64,000 nucleotides of DNA. It comes from Prostheceraeus crozeri (lineage: Eukaryota; Platyhelminthes; Polycladida; Euryleptidae). Shown in pieces: positions 24,296-37,900 of this stretch. The translations under genes were made by a program, and so were the position numbers. The DNA is taken from positions 279,968 through 343,967 of the forward strand of contig CAJQUW010013662.1 in assembly GCA_907163375.1 (NCBI GenBank), in the 5' to 3' direction. Below the pieces are notes generated by a model. That model ran no database searches. It was not told the origin of the DNA and was given only the letters and a program-made list of their open reading frames with translations. Every line of letters starts with the position of its first letter. Position 1 is the first letter of the stretch.

Positions 24296-26671
24296 CATCA
24301 ACAGGTCGCTTCATCAACAGATCGCTTCATCAAAAGTCGCATCCTCGACAGGTCACTTCATCAACAGGTCCATTTCATCGACAGGTCGCTTCATCAACAG
24401 ATCGCTTCATCAAAAGTCGCTTCCTCGACAGGTCACTTCATCGACAGATCGCATCATCAAAAGATCATTTCATTAACAGATCGTTTCATCGACAGTTCCA
24501 TTTCATCAACAGGTTGCATCGTCAACAGGTCGCTTCATCGACAGGTCGCTTCAACAACAGGTCCTTCATCAACAGACTGCTTCATCAACAGGTTCATTTC
24601 ATCAACAGATCGCCTCATTGACACATCGCTTCACAAACAGGTCGCTTCATCAATAGATCGCTTCATCAACAGGTCCATTTCATCGACAGGTCGCTTCTTC
24701 AACAGATCGCTTCATCGACGGGTTGCTTCATCAACAGGTCGCGTTTTCGACAGGTCACCTCATGGATAGATCGCTTCATCAACAGATCATTTCATCAACA
24801 TGTCGCTTCATCGACATGTCGCTTCATCAACAAGTCCCTTCATCAACAGATCGCTCCATCAACAGATTCATTTCATCGACTGGTCGCTTCATCACCAGAT
24901 CGCTTCATCGAGAGATCGCTTCATCAACAGGTCACTTCTTCGACAGGTCACTTCATTGACACATCGCTTCATCAACAGATCGCTTCATCAACAGGTCGCC
25001 TGATCGACAGGTCCATTTCATCAACGGGTCGCTTCATTCGACAGGTCGCTTCATCAACAGGTTCATTTCATCGACAGGTCGCTTCATCAACAGATCGCTT
25101 CATCAACAGGTCGCTTCTTCGACAGGTCGCTTCATCAACAGGTCGCTTCTTCCACACGACCATTTCATCAACAGGTCGCTTGATCGTCAGGTCCATTTCA
25201 TCGACAGATCGCATCATCAGAAGGTCCATTTCATCGACAGACTGATTCATTAACAGATCGCTTGATGGACAGGTCGCTTCATCGACAGGTCCATTTCATC
25301 AACGGGTCGCTGCATCAAGAGATCGCTTCATCAACATATCACTTCATCAACAGATCGCTTCATCAACAGGTTAATTTCATCAACAGATCGCTGCATCGAC
25401 AGATCACTTCATCAACAAATCACTCCATCAACTGTTCGCTTCATTAACAGATCGCTTCATCAACAGATCGCTTCATCAACAGGTCGCTTAATCGACAGGT
25501 CTATTTCAACAACAGGTCGCATCATCAACAGGTCGAATGATGTACAATTCGCTTCATCAACAGGTCCATTTCATCGACAGTTCGCTTCATCAACAGGTAC
25601 AATTCATCAACACATCGCTTCATCAACAGGTCGCTTGGTCAACAGATCGCCTCATGAACAGGTCTATTACATCGACAGGTAGTTTCATCGACAGGTCGCT
25701 TCATTGACAGGTCGTTTCATCGACAGGTCGCTTCATCAACAGATCACTTCATCAACTGTTCGCTTCATTAACAGATCGCTTCATCAACAGATCGCTTCAT
25801 CAACAGGTACAATTCATCAACACATCGCTTCATCAACAGGTCGCTTGGTCAACAGATCGCCTCATTAACAGGTCCATTACAGCGAAAGGTCAACAACAAT
25901 TCATCAACAGGTCGTTTCATCGACAGGTCGCTTCATCGACAGGTCGTTTCATTGGCAAGTGCATGATGCTGGCTCGAAGATTATCGTGCATTCATATATA
26001 TTCATTAAAGACATTATTTACTCACTCTTTAAAGCTACGATGTCTTTGAGCGACACCTTTATTATAAATATATCTTAAGACATGTAATAATCAAATTACA
26101 CGCATCATCAACAGGTCGCTTTATCAAAAGGTCGCTTCATCGACAGGTCACTTCATCAGCAGGTCCATTTTATCGACAGGTCCATTTCATCAACAGATCG
26201 CTTCATCAAAAGTCGCTTCTTCGACAGGTCACTTCATCGACAGATCGCTTCATCAACAGATCATTTCATCAACAGGTCACTTCATCGACAGATCGCTTTA
26301 TCGACAGGTCGCTTCATCAACAGGTCGCTTGTTCGACAGGTCGCTTCATCAACAGGTCGCTTCTTCGACACGTCCATTTCATCAACAGGTCGCTTGATCG
26401 TCAGGTCCATTTCATCGACAGGTCGCTTCATTAGCAGGTCCATTTCATCGACAGACTGCTTCATAAACAGATCGGTTGATGGACAGGTCGCTTCATCGAC
26501 AGGTCCACTTCATCAACAGGTCCATTTTATCGACACGTCACTTCATCAACAGATCGCTTCATCAACAGATCATTTCATCAACAGGTCACTTCATCGACAG
26601 TTCCATTTCATCAACAGATCGCTTCATCAACAGGTTGCTTCTTCGACACGTCCATTTCATCAACAGGTCGC

Positions 26672-29600
26672 TTGATCGTCAGGTCCATTTCATGGACAGG
26701 TCGCTTCATCAGCAGGTCCATTTCATCGAGAGATCACTTCATCAACATGTTCATTTCATCAACAAGTCGCTTCATCAACCGATCGCTTCATCAACAGATC
26801 ACTTCATCAACAGATCGCTTCATCAACAGGTTCATTTCATCAACTGGTCGCTTTATTAACAGATCGCTTCATCAACAGGTCGCTTCATCAACAGACCACT
26901 TCATCAACTGGTCGCTTTATTAACAGATCGCTTCATCAACAGATCATTTCATAACAGGTCGCTTAATCGACAGGTCTATTTCAACAGCAAGTCGCATCAT
27001 CAACAGGTCGAATGATGTACAATTCGCTTCATCAACAGGTCCACTTCATCGACAGGTCGCTTCATCAACAGGTCGCTTCATCAACAAGTCCCTTCATCAA
27101 CAGAGCGCTCCATTAAACAGGTTCATGTCATCGACTGGTCGCTTCATCACCAGATCGCTTCATCGAGAGGTCGCTTCATCAACAGGTCACTTCTTCGACA
27201 GGTCACTTCATTGACACATCGCTTCATCAACAGGTCGCTTGATCGACAGGTCCATTTCATCAGCGGGTCGCTTCATCGACAGGTCGCTTCATCAACAGGT
27301 TCATTTCATCGACAGGTCGCTTCATCAACAGATCGCTTCATTGATAGGTCTCTTCATCAACAGGTCGCTTCTTCGGCAGGTCGCTTCATCAATAGGTCGC
27401 TTCTTCGACACGTCCATTTCATCAACAGGTCGCTTGATCGTCAGGTCCATTTCATCGACAGGTCGCTTCATCAGCAGGTCCATTTCATCGGCAGACTGTT
27501 TCATTAACTGATCGCTTGATGGACAGGTTGCTTCATCGACAGGTCCATTTCATCAACAAGTCGCTTCATCAAGAGATCGCTTCATCAACAGATAACTTCA
27601 TCAACAGATCGCTTCATCAACAGGTTAATTTCATCAACAGATCGCTGCATCGACAGATCACTTCATCTACTGTTCGCTTCATTAACAGATCGCTTCATCA
27701 ACAGGTCGCTTAATCGACAGGTCTATTTCAACAACAGGTCGCATCATCAACAGGTCGAACGATATACAATTCGCTTCATCAACAGATCCATTTCATCGAC
27801 AGTTCACTTCATCAACAGGTACAATTCATCAACACATCGCTTCATCAACAGGTCGCTTGGTCAACAGATCATCTCATTAACAGGTCCATTACATCGACAG
27901 GTAGTTTCATTAACAGGTCACTTCATCGACAGGTCGTTTCATCGACAGGTCGCTTCACCGACAGGTCCTTTCATTGGCAAGTGCATGATGCTGGCTCGAA
28001 GATTATCGTGCATTCATATATATTCATTAAAGACATTATTTACTCACTCTTTAAAGCTACGATGTCTTTGAGCGACTCCTTCATTATAAATGTATCTTAA
28101 GACATGTAATAATCAAATTACATGCATCATCAACAGGTCTCTTCATCGACAGGTCACTTCATCAACAGGTCCATTTTATCGACAGGTCGCTTCATCAACA
28201 TCTCGCTTCATCAAAAGTCGTTTCTTCGACACGTCACTTCATCGACAGATCGCTTCATCAAACGATCATTTCATCAACAGGTCACTTCATCGACAGTTCC
28301 ATTTCATCAACAGATCGCTTCATCAACAGGTCGCTTGATCGACAGGTCCATTTCATCAACGGGTCGCTTCTTCGACAGGTCGCTTCATTAACAGGTTCAT
28401 TTCATCGACAGGTCGCTTCATCAACAGATCGCTTCATCGACAGGTCGCTTCATCAACAGGTCGCTTCTTCGACACGTCGCTTCATCAACAGGTCGCTTCT
28501 TCGACACGTCCATTTCATCAACAGGTCGCTTGATCGTCAGGTCCATTTCATGGACAGGTCGCTTCATCAGCAGGTCCATTTCATCGACAGATCACTTCAT
28601 CAACATGTTCATTTCATCAACAAGTCGCTTCATCAACCGATCGCTTCATCAACAGATCACTTCATCAACAGATCGCTTCATCAACAGGTTCATTTCATCA
28701 ACTGGTCGCTTTATTAACAGATCGCTTCATCAACAGGTCGCTTCATCAACAGACCACTTCATCAACTGGTCGCTTTATTAACAGATCGCTTCATCAACAG
28801 ATCATTTCATAACAGGTCGCTTAATCGACAGGTCTATTTCAACAGCAAGTCGCATCATCAACAGGTCGAATGATGTACAATTCGCTTCATCAACAGGTCC
28901 ACTTCATCGACAGGTCGCTTCATCAACAGGTCGCTTCATCAACAAGTCCCTTCATCAACAGAGCGCTCCATTAAACAGGTTCATGTCATCGACTGGTCGC
29001 TTCATCACCAGATCGCTTCATCGAGAGGTCGCTTCATCAACAGGTCACTTCTTCGACAGGTCACTTCATTGACACATCGCTTCATCAACAGGTCGCTTGA
29101 TCGACAGGTCCATTTCATCAACGGGTCGCTTCATCGACATGTCGCTTCATCAACAGGTTCATTTCATCGACAGGTCGCTTCATCAACAGATCGCTTCATT
29201 GATAGGTCTCTTCATCAACAGGTCGCTTCTTCGGCAGGTCGCTTCATCAATAGGTCGCTTCTTCGACACGTCCATTTCATCAACAGGTCGCTTGATCGTC
29301 AGGTCCATTTCATCGACAGGTCGCTTCATCAGCAGGTCCATTTCATCGGCAGACTGTTTCATTAACTGATCGCTTGATGGACAGGTCGCTTCATCGACAG
29401 GTCCATTTCATCAACAAGTCGCTTCATCAAGAGATCGCTTCATCAACAGATAACTTCATCAACAGATTCATTTCATCAACAGGTTAATTTCATCAACAGA
29501 TCGCTGCATCGACAGATCACTTCATCTACTGTTCGCTTCATTAACAGATCGCTTCATCAACAGGTCGCTTAATCGACAGGTCTATTTCAACAACAGGTCG

Positions 29601-32250
29601 CATCATCAACAGGTCGAACGATATACAATTCGCTTCATCAACAGATCCATTTCATCGACAGTTCACTTCATCAACAGGTACAATTCATCAACACATCGCT
29701 TCATCAACAGGTCGCTTGGTCAACAGATCATCTCATTAACAGGTCCATTACATCGACAAGTAGTTTCATTAACAGGTCACTTCATCGACAGGTCGTTTCA
29801 TCAACAGGTCGCTTCACCGACAGGTCGTTTCATTGGCAAGTGCATGATGCTGGCTCGAAGATTATCGTGCATTCATATATATTCATTAAAGACATTATTT
29901 ACTCACTCTTTAAAGCTACGATGTCTTTAAGCGACTCCTTCATTATAAATGTATCTTAAGACATGTAATAATCAAATTACATGCATCATCAACAGGTCGC
30001 TTCATCAACAGGTCTCTTCATCGACAGGTCACTTCATCAACAGTTCCATTTTATCGACAGGTCGCTTCATCAACATCTCGCTTCATCAAAAGTCGTTTCT
30101 TCGACAGGTCACTTCATCGACAGATCGCTTCATCAAACGATCATTTCATCAACAGGTCACTTCATCCACAGTTCCATTTCATCAACAGATCGCTTCATCA
30201 ACAGGTCGCTTGATCGACAGGTCCATTTCATCAACGGGTCGCTTCTTCGACAGGTCGCTTCATTAACAGGTTCATTTCATCGACAGGTCGCTTCATCAAC
30301 AGATCGCTTCATCGACAGGTCGCTTCATCAACAGGTCGCTTCTTCGACACGTCGCTTCATCAACAGGTCGCTTCTTCGACACGTCCATTTCATCAACAGG
30401 TCGCTTGATCGTCAGGTCCATTTCATGGACAGGTCGCTTCATCAGCAGGTCCATTTCATCGACAGATCACTTCATCAACATGTTCATTTCATCAACAAGT
30501 CGCTTCATCAACCGATCGCTTCATCAACAGATCACTTCATCAACAGATCGCTTCATCAACAGGTTCATTTCATCAACTGGTCGCTTTATTAACAGATCGC
30601 TTCATCAACAGGTCGCTTCATCAACAGACCACTTCATCAACTGGTCGCTTTATTAACAGATCGCTTCATCAACAGATCATTTCATAACAGGTCGCTTAAT
30701 CGACAGGTCTATTTCAACAGCAAGTCGCATCATCAACAGGTCGAATGATGTACAATTCGCTTCATCAACAGGTCCACTTCATCGACAGGTCGCTTCATCA
30801 ACAGGTCGCTTCATCAACAAGTCCCTTCATCAACAGAGCGCTCCATTAAACAGGTTCATGTCATCGACTGGTCGCTTCATCACCAGATCGCTTCATCGAG
30901 AGGTCGCTTCATCAACAGGTCACTTCTTCGACAGGTCACTTCATTGACACATCGCTTCATCAACAGGTCGCTTGATCGACAGGTCCATTTCATCAACGGG
31001 TCGCTTCATCGACATGTCGCTTCATCAACAGGTTCATTTCATCGACAGGTCGCTTCATCAACAGATCGCTTCATTGATAGGTCTCTTCATCAACACGTCG
31101 CTTCTTCGGCAGGTCGCTTCATCAATAGGTCGCTTCTTCGACACGTCCATTTCATCAACAGGTCGCTTGATCGTCAGGTCCATTTCATCGACAGGTCGCT
31201 TCATCAGCAGGTCCATTTCATCGGCAGACTGTTTCATTAACTGATCGCTTGATGGACAGGTCGCTTCATCGACAGGTCCATTTCATCAACAAGTCGCTTC
31301 ATCAAGAGATCGCTTCATCAACAGATAACTTCATCAACAGATTCATTTCATCAACAGGTTAATTTCATCAACAGATCGCTGCATCGACAGATCACTTCAT
31401 CTACTGTTCGCTTCATTAACAGATCGCTTCATCAACAGGTCGCTTAATCGACAGGTCTATTTCAACAACAGGTCGCATCATCAACAGGTCGAACGATATA
31501 CAATTCGCTTCATCAACAGATCCATTTCATCGACAGTTCACTTCATCAACAGGTACAATTCATCAACACATCGCTTCATCAACAGGTCGCTTGGTCAACA
31601 GATCATCTCATTAACAGGTCCATTACATCGACAGGTAGTTTCATTAACAGGTCACTTCATCGACAGGTCGTTTCATCAACAGGTCGCTTCACCGACAGGT
31701 CGTTTCATTGGCAAGTGCATGATGCTGGCTCGAAGATTATCGTGCATTCATATATATTCATTAAAGACATTATTTACTCACTCTTTAAAGCTACGATGTC
31801 TTTAAGCGACTCCTTCATTATAAATGTATCTTAAGACATGTAATAATCAAATTACATGCATCATCAACAGGTCGCTTCATCAACAGGTCTCTTCATCGAC
31901 AGGTCACTTCATCAACAGGTCCATTTTATCGACAGGTCGCTTCATCAACATCTCGCTTCATCAAAAGTCGTTTCTTCGACACGTCACTTCATCGACAGAT
32001 CGCTTCATCAAACGATCATTTCATCAACAGGTCACTTCATCGACAGTTCCATTTCATCAACAGATCGCTTCATCAACAGGTCGCTTGATCGACAGGTCCA
32101 TTTCATCAACGGGTCGCTTCTTCGACATGTCGCTTCATCAACAGGTTCATTTCATCGACAGGTCGCTTCATCAACAGATCTCTTCATTGATAGGTCGCTT
32201 CATCAACAGGTCGCTTCTTCGACACGTCCATTTCATCAACAGGTCGCTTG
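26672..32250. repeat. Three successive near-identical higher-order copies (about 1.86 kb each)
   Basis: The same order of variant units begins at about 26,672, 28,530 and 30,405 (steps of 1,858 and 1,875 bp). Matching landmarks occur at 27,211 / 29,069 / 30,944. Each copy contains one class B spacer. The close match means recent tandem amplification. A fourth, shortened copy follows with its spacer at 32,748. Confidence 0.85.
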
Positions 32251-34928
32251 ATCGTCAGGTCCATTTCATCGACAGGTCGCTTCATCAGCAGGTCCATTTC
32301 ATCGGCAGACTGTTTCATTAACTGATCGCTTGATGGACAGGTTGCTTCATCGAGAGGTCCATTTCATCAACAAGTCGCTTCATCAAGAGATCGCTTCATC
32401 AACAGATAACTTCATCAACAGATTCATTTCATCAACAGGTTAATTTCATCAACAGATCGCTGCATCGACAGATCACTTCATCTACTGTTCGCTTCATTAA
32501 CAGATCGCTTCATCAACAGGTCGCTTAATCGACAGGTCTATTTCAACAACAGGTCGCATCATCAACAGGTCGAATGATATACAATTCGCTTCATCAACAG
32601 ATCCATTTCATCGACAGTTCACTTCATCAACAGGTACAATTCATCAACACATCGCTTCATCAACAGGTCGCCTGGTCAACAGATCATCTCATTAACAGGT
32701 CCATTACATCGACAGGTAGTTTCATTAACAGGTCGTTTCCTTGGCAAGTGCATGATGCTGGCTCGAAGATTATCGTGCATTCATATATATTCATTAAAGA
32801 CATTATTTACTCACTCTTTAAAGCTACGATGTCTTTAAGCGACTCCTTCATTATAAATGTATCTTAAGACATGTAATAATCAAATTACATGCATCATCAA
32901 CAGGTCGCTTCATCAACAGGTCTCTTCATCGAAAGGTCACTTCATCAACAGGTCCATTTTATCGACAGGTCGCTTCATCAACATCTTGCTTCATCAAAAG
33001 TCGTTTCTTCGACACGTCACTTCATCGACAGATCGCTTCATCAAACGATCATTTCATCAACAGGTCACTTCATCGACAGTTCCATTTCATCAACAGATCG
33101 CTTCATCAACAGGTCGCTTGATCGACAGGTCCATTTCATCAACGGGTCGCTTCTTCGACAGGTCGCTTCATTAACAGGTTCATTTCATCGACAGGTCGCT
33201 TCATCAACAGATCGCTTCATCGACAGGTCGCTTCATCAACAGGTCGCTTCTTCGGCAGGTCGCTTCATCAATAGGTCGCTTCTTCGACACGTCCATTTCA
33301 TCAAGAGATCGCTGCATCGACAGATCGCTTCATCAACAGACCACTTCATCAACTGGTCGCTTCATTAACAGATCGGTTCATCAACAGATGATCTTAACAA
33401 CAGGTCGCTTAGTCGACAGGTCTATTTCAACAACAGGTCACATCATCAACAGGTCGAATGATGTACAATTCGCTTCATCAACAGGTCCACTTCATCGACA
33501 GTTCGCTTCATCAACAGGTACAATTCATCAACACATCGCTTCATGAACAGGTCGCTTGGTCAACAGATCGCCTCATGAACAGGTCTATTACATCGACAGG
33601 TAGTTTCATCGACAGGTCGCTTCATCGACAGGTCGTTTCATCGACATGTCGCTTCATCGACAGGTCGTTTCATTGGCATGTGCTTGATGCTGGCTCGAAG
33701 ATTATCGTGCATTCATATATATTCATTAAAGACATTATTTACTCACTCTTTAAAGCTACGATGTCTTTGAGCGACACCTTTATTATAAATGTATCTTAAG
33801 ACATGTAATAATCAAATTACACGCATCATCAACAGGTCGCTTTATCAAAAGGTCGCTTCATCGACAGGCCACTTCATCAGCAGGTCCATTTTATCGACAG
33901 GTCCATTTCATCAACAGCTCGCTTCATCAAAAGTCGCTTCTTCGACAGGTCACTTCATCGACAGATCGCTTCATCAACAGATCGCTTCATCAACAGATCA
34001 TTTCATCAACAGGTCACTTCATCGACAGTTCCATTTCGTCAACAGGTCGCTTCATCAAATGGTCGCTTGATCGACAGGTCCATTTCATCAACGGGTCGCT
34101 TCATCGACAGGTCACTTCATCAACAGGTTCATTTCATCGACATGTCGCTTCATCAACAAGTCCCTTCATCAACAGATCGCTTAATCAACAGGTTCATTTC
34201 ATCGACTGGTCGCTTCATCACCAGATCGCTTCATCGAGAGGTCGCTTCATCAACAGGTCACTTCTTCGACAGGTCACTTCATTGACACATCGCTTCATCA
34301 ACAGATCGCTTCATCAACAGGTCGCTTGATCGACAGGTCCATTTCATCAACGGGTCATTTCATCGACATGTCGCTTCATCAACAGGTTCATTTCATCGAC
34401 AGGTCGCTTGATCAACAGATCGCTTCATCGACAGGTCGCATCATCAACAGGTCGCTTCTTCGACAGGTCGCTTCATCAACAGGTCGCTTCTTCGACATGT
34501 TCATTTGATCAACAGGTCGCTTGATCGCCAGGTCCATTTCATCGACAGATCGCTTCATCATCAGGTCCATTTCATCGACAGACTGCTTCATTAACAGATC
34601 GCTTGATGGACAGGTCGCTTCATCGACAGGTCTATTTCATCAACGGGTCGCTTCATCGTCAGGTCCATTTCATCGACAGGTCGCTTCATCATTAGGTCCA
34701 TTTCATCGACAGATCACTTCATCAACATGTTTATTTCATCAACAAGTCGCTTCATCAAGAGATCGCTTCATCAACAGATCGCTTCATCAACAGGTTAATT
34801 TCATCAACACATAGCTGTTTCGATAGATCACTTCATCAACTGTTCGCTTTATTAACAGATCGCTTCATCAACAGGTCGCCTAATCGACAGGTCTATTTCA
34901 ACAACAGGTCGCATCATCAACAGGTCTA

Positions 34929-37900
34929 ATGATGTACAATTCGCTTCATCAACAGGTCCATTTCATCGACAGTTCGCTTCATCAACAGGTACAATTCATC
35001 AACACATCGCTTCATCAACAGGTCGCTTGGTCAACAGATCGCCTAATTAACAGGTCCATTACATCGACAGGTAGTTTCATCGACAGGTCGCTTCATCGAC
35101 AGGTCGTTTCATCGACAGGTCGCTTCATCGACAGGTCGTTTCATTGGCAAGTGCTTGATGCTGGCTCGAAGATTATCGTGCATTCATATATATTCATTAA
35201 AGACATTATTTACTCACTCTTTAAAGCTACGATGTCTTTGAGCGACACCTTCATTATAAATGTATCCTAGGACATGTAATAATCAAATTACATGAATCAT
35301 CAACAGGTCGCTTCATAAACAAGTGGTTTCTTCGACAGGTCACTTCATCGACAGATCGCTTCATCAAACGATCATTTCATCAACAGGTCACTTCATCGAC
35401 AGTTCCATTTCATCAACAGATCGCTTCATCAACAGGTCGCTTGATCGACAGGTCCATTTCATCAACGGGTCGCTTCTTCGACAGGTCGCTTCATTAACAG
35501 GTTCATTTCATCGACAGGTCGCTTCATCAACAGATCGCTTCATGGACAGGTCGCTTCATCAACAGGTCGCTTCTTCGACAGGCCGCTTCATCAACAGGTT
35601 GCTTCTTCGACACGTCCATTTCATCAACAGGTCGCTTGATCGTCAGGTCCATTTCATCGAAGGTCGCTTCGACACGTCCATTTCATCAACAGGTCGCTTC
35701 ATCAACATGTTCATTTCATCAACAAGTCGCTTCATCAACAGATCATTTCATCAACATATCACTTCATCGACAGGTCACTTCATCGACAGTTTCATTTCAT
35801 CAACAGGTCGCATCGTCAACAGGTCGCTTTATCTAAAGGTCGCTTCATCAACAGATCGCTTCATTAACAGATCGCTTCATCAACAGATCATTTCATCAAC
35901 AGGTCGCTTAATCGACAGGTCTATTTCAACAACAGGTCGCATCATCAACAGGTCGAATGATGTACAATTCGCTTCATCAACAGATCATTTCATCAACATA
36001 TCACTTCATCGACAGGTCACTTCATCGACAGTTTCATTTCATCAACAGGTCGCATCGTCAACAGGTCTCTTTATCTAAAGGTCACTTAATCAACAGATCG
36101 CTTCATTAACAGATCGCTTCATCAACAGATCATTTCATCAACAGGTCGCTTAATCGACAGGTCTATTTCAACAACAGGTCGCATCATCAACAGGTCGAAT
36201 GATGTACAATTCGCTTCATCAACAGGTCCATTTCATCAGCAGTTCGCTTCATCAACAGGTGCAATTCATCAGCAGATCGCTTCATCAACACGTCGCTTGG
36301 TCAACAGATCCCCTCATTAACAGGTCTATTACATCGACAGGTAGTTTCATCGACAGGTCGTTTTATTGGCAAGTGCATGATGCTGGCTCGAAGATTATCG
36401 TGCATTCATATATATTCATTAAAGACATTATTTACTCACTCTTTAAAGCTACGATGTCATTGAGCGACTCCTTCATTATAACTGTATCTTAAGACATGTA
36501 ATAATCAAATTACATGCATCATTAACAGGTCGCTTCATCAACAGGTCGCTTCATCGACAGGTCACTTCATCAACAGGTCCATTTCATCGACAGGTCGCTT
36601 CATCAAAAGTCCCTTCCTCGACAGGTCACTTCATCGACAGATCGCTTCATCAACAGATCGCTTCGTCAATAGATCATTTCATCAACAGGTCGCTTCATCG
36701 ACAGGTCACTTCATCAACAGGTCCATTTTATCGACAGGTCGCTTCATCAACAGATCGCTCCATCGACAGGTCGCTTCATCGACAGGTCCTTTCATTGACA
36801 TGTGCATGATGATTGCTCGAATATCATCGTGCATTCATATATATTCATTAAAGACATTATTTACTCACTCTTTAAAGCTACGATGTCTTTGAGCGACACC
36901 TTCATTATAAATGTATCTTAAGACATGTAATAATCAAATTACATGCATCATCAACAGGTCGCTTCATCAACAAGACGCTTTATCAACAGGTCGCTTCATT
37001 GACAGGTTATTTCATCAATAGGTCCATTTTATTGGCAGGTCGCTTCATCAACAGATCGCCTCATCGACAGATCGCTTCACCAACAGGTCGCTTCATCAAT
37101 GGATCGCTTTATCAACAGGTCCATTTCATCGACAGGTCGCTTCTTCAACAGCTACATTTCATTAACAGATCGCTTCATCGACAGATCGCTTCAGCAACAG
37201 ATCGCTATATCAACAGGTCCATTTCATTAACAGGTCGCTTAATCTCAAGGTCGCTTGATCAACAGATCGCTTCATCAATGGATCGCTTCATCGACATGTC
37301 GCTTCATCAACAAGACGCGTCATCAACAGGTCGCTTCATCAACAGATCGCTTCATCAACAGGTCGCTTCTTCGACAGGTCACCTCATGGACAGACCGCCT
37401 CATCAACAGGTCGCTTCATTAACAGGACCATTTCATCGACAGGTCGCTTGGTCGTGAGGTCCATTTCATCGACAGGTCGCTTCATCAACAGGTCCACTTC
37501 ATCGACAGATCGCTTCATCAACAGGTCCCTTCATCAACAGGTCCATTTCATCGACAGGTCGCTTCATCAAAAGTCCCTTCCTCGACAGGTCACTTCATCG
37601 ACAGATCGCTTCATCAACAGATCGCTTCATCAACAGATCATTTCATCAACAGGTCGCTTCATCGACAGGTCACTTCATCAACAGGTCCATTTTATCGACA
37701 GGTCGCTTCATCAACAGATCGCTTCATCGACAGGTCCTTTCATTGACATGTGCATGACGCTTGCTCGAATATCTTCGTGCATTCATATATATTCATTAAA
37801 GACATTATTTACTCACTCTTTAAAGCTACGATGTCTTTGAGCGACACCTTCATTATAAATGTATCTTAAGACATGTAATAATCAAATTACATGCATCATC

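Noticed and set aside
25068-25250. Minus-strand frames in the satellite (repeats of SVDEMDLLMKR)
   Set aside because: They arise where 16- and 17-bp units alternate so that TGA stops fall out of phase. There is no coding signature.
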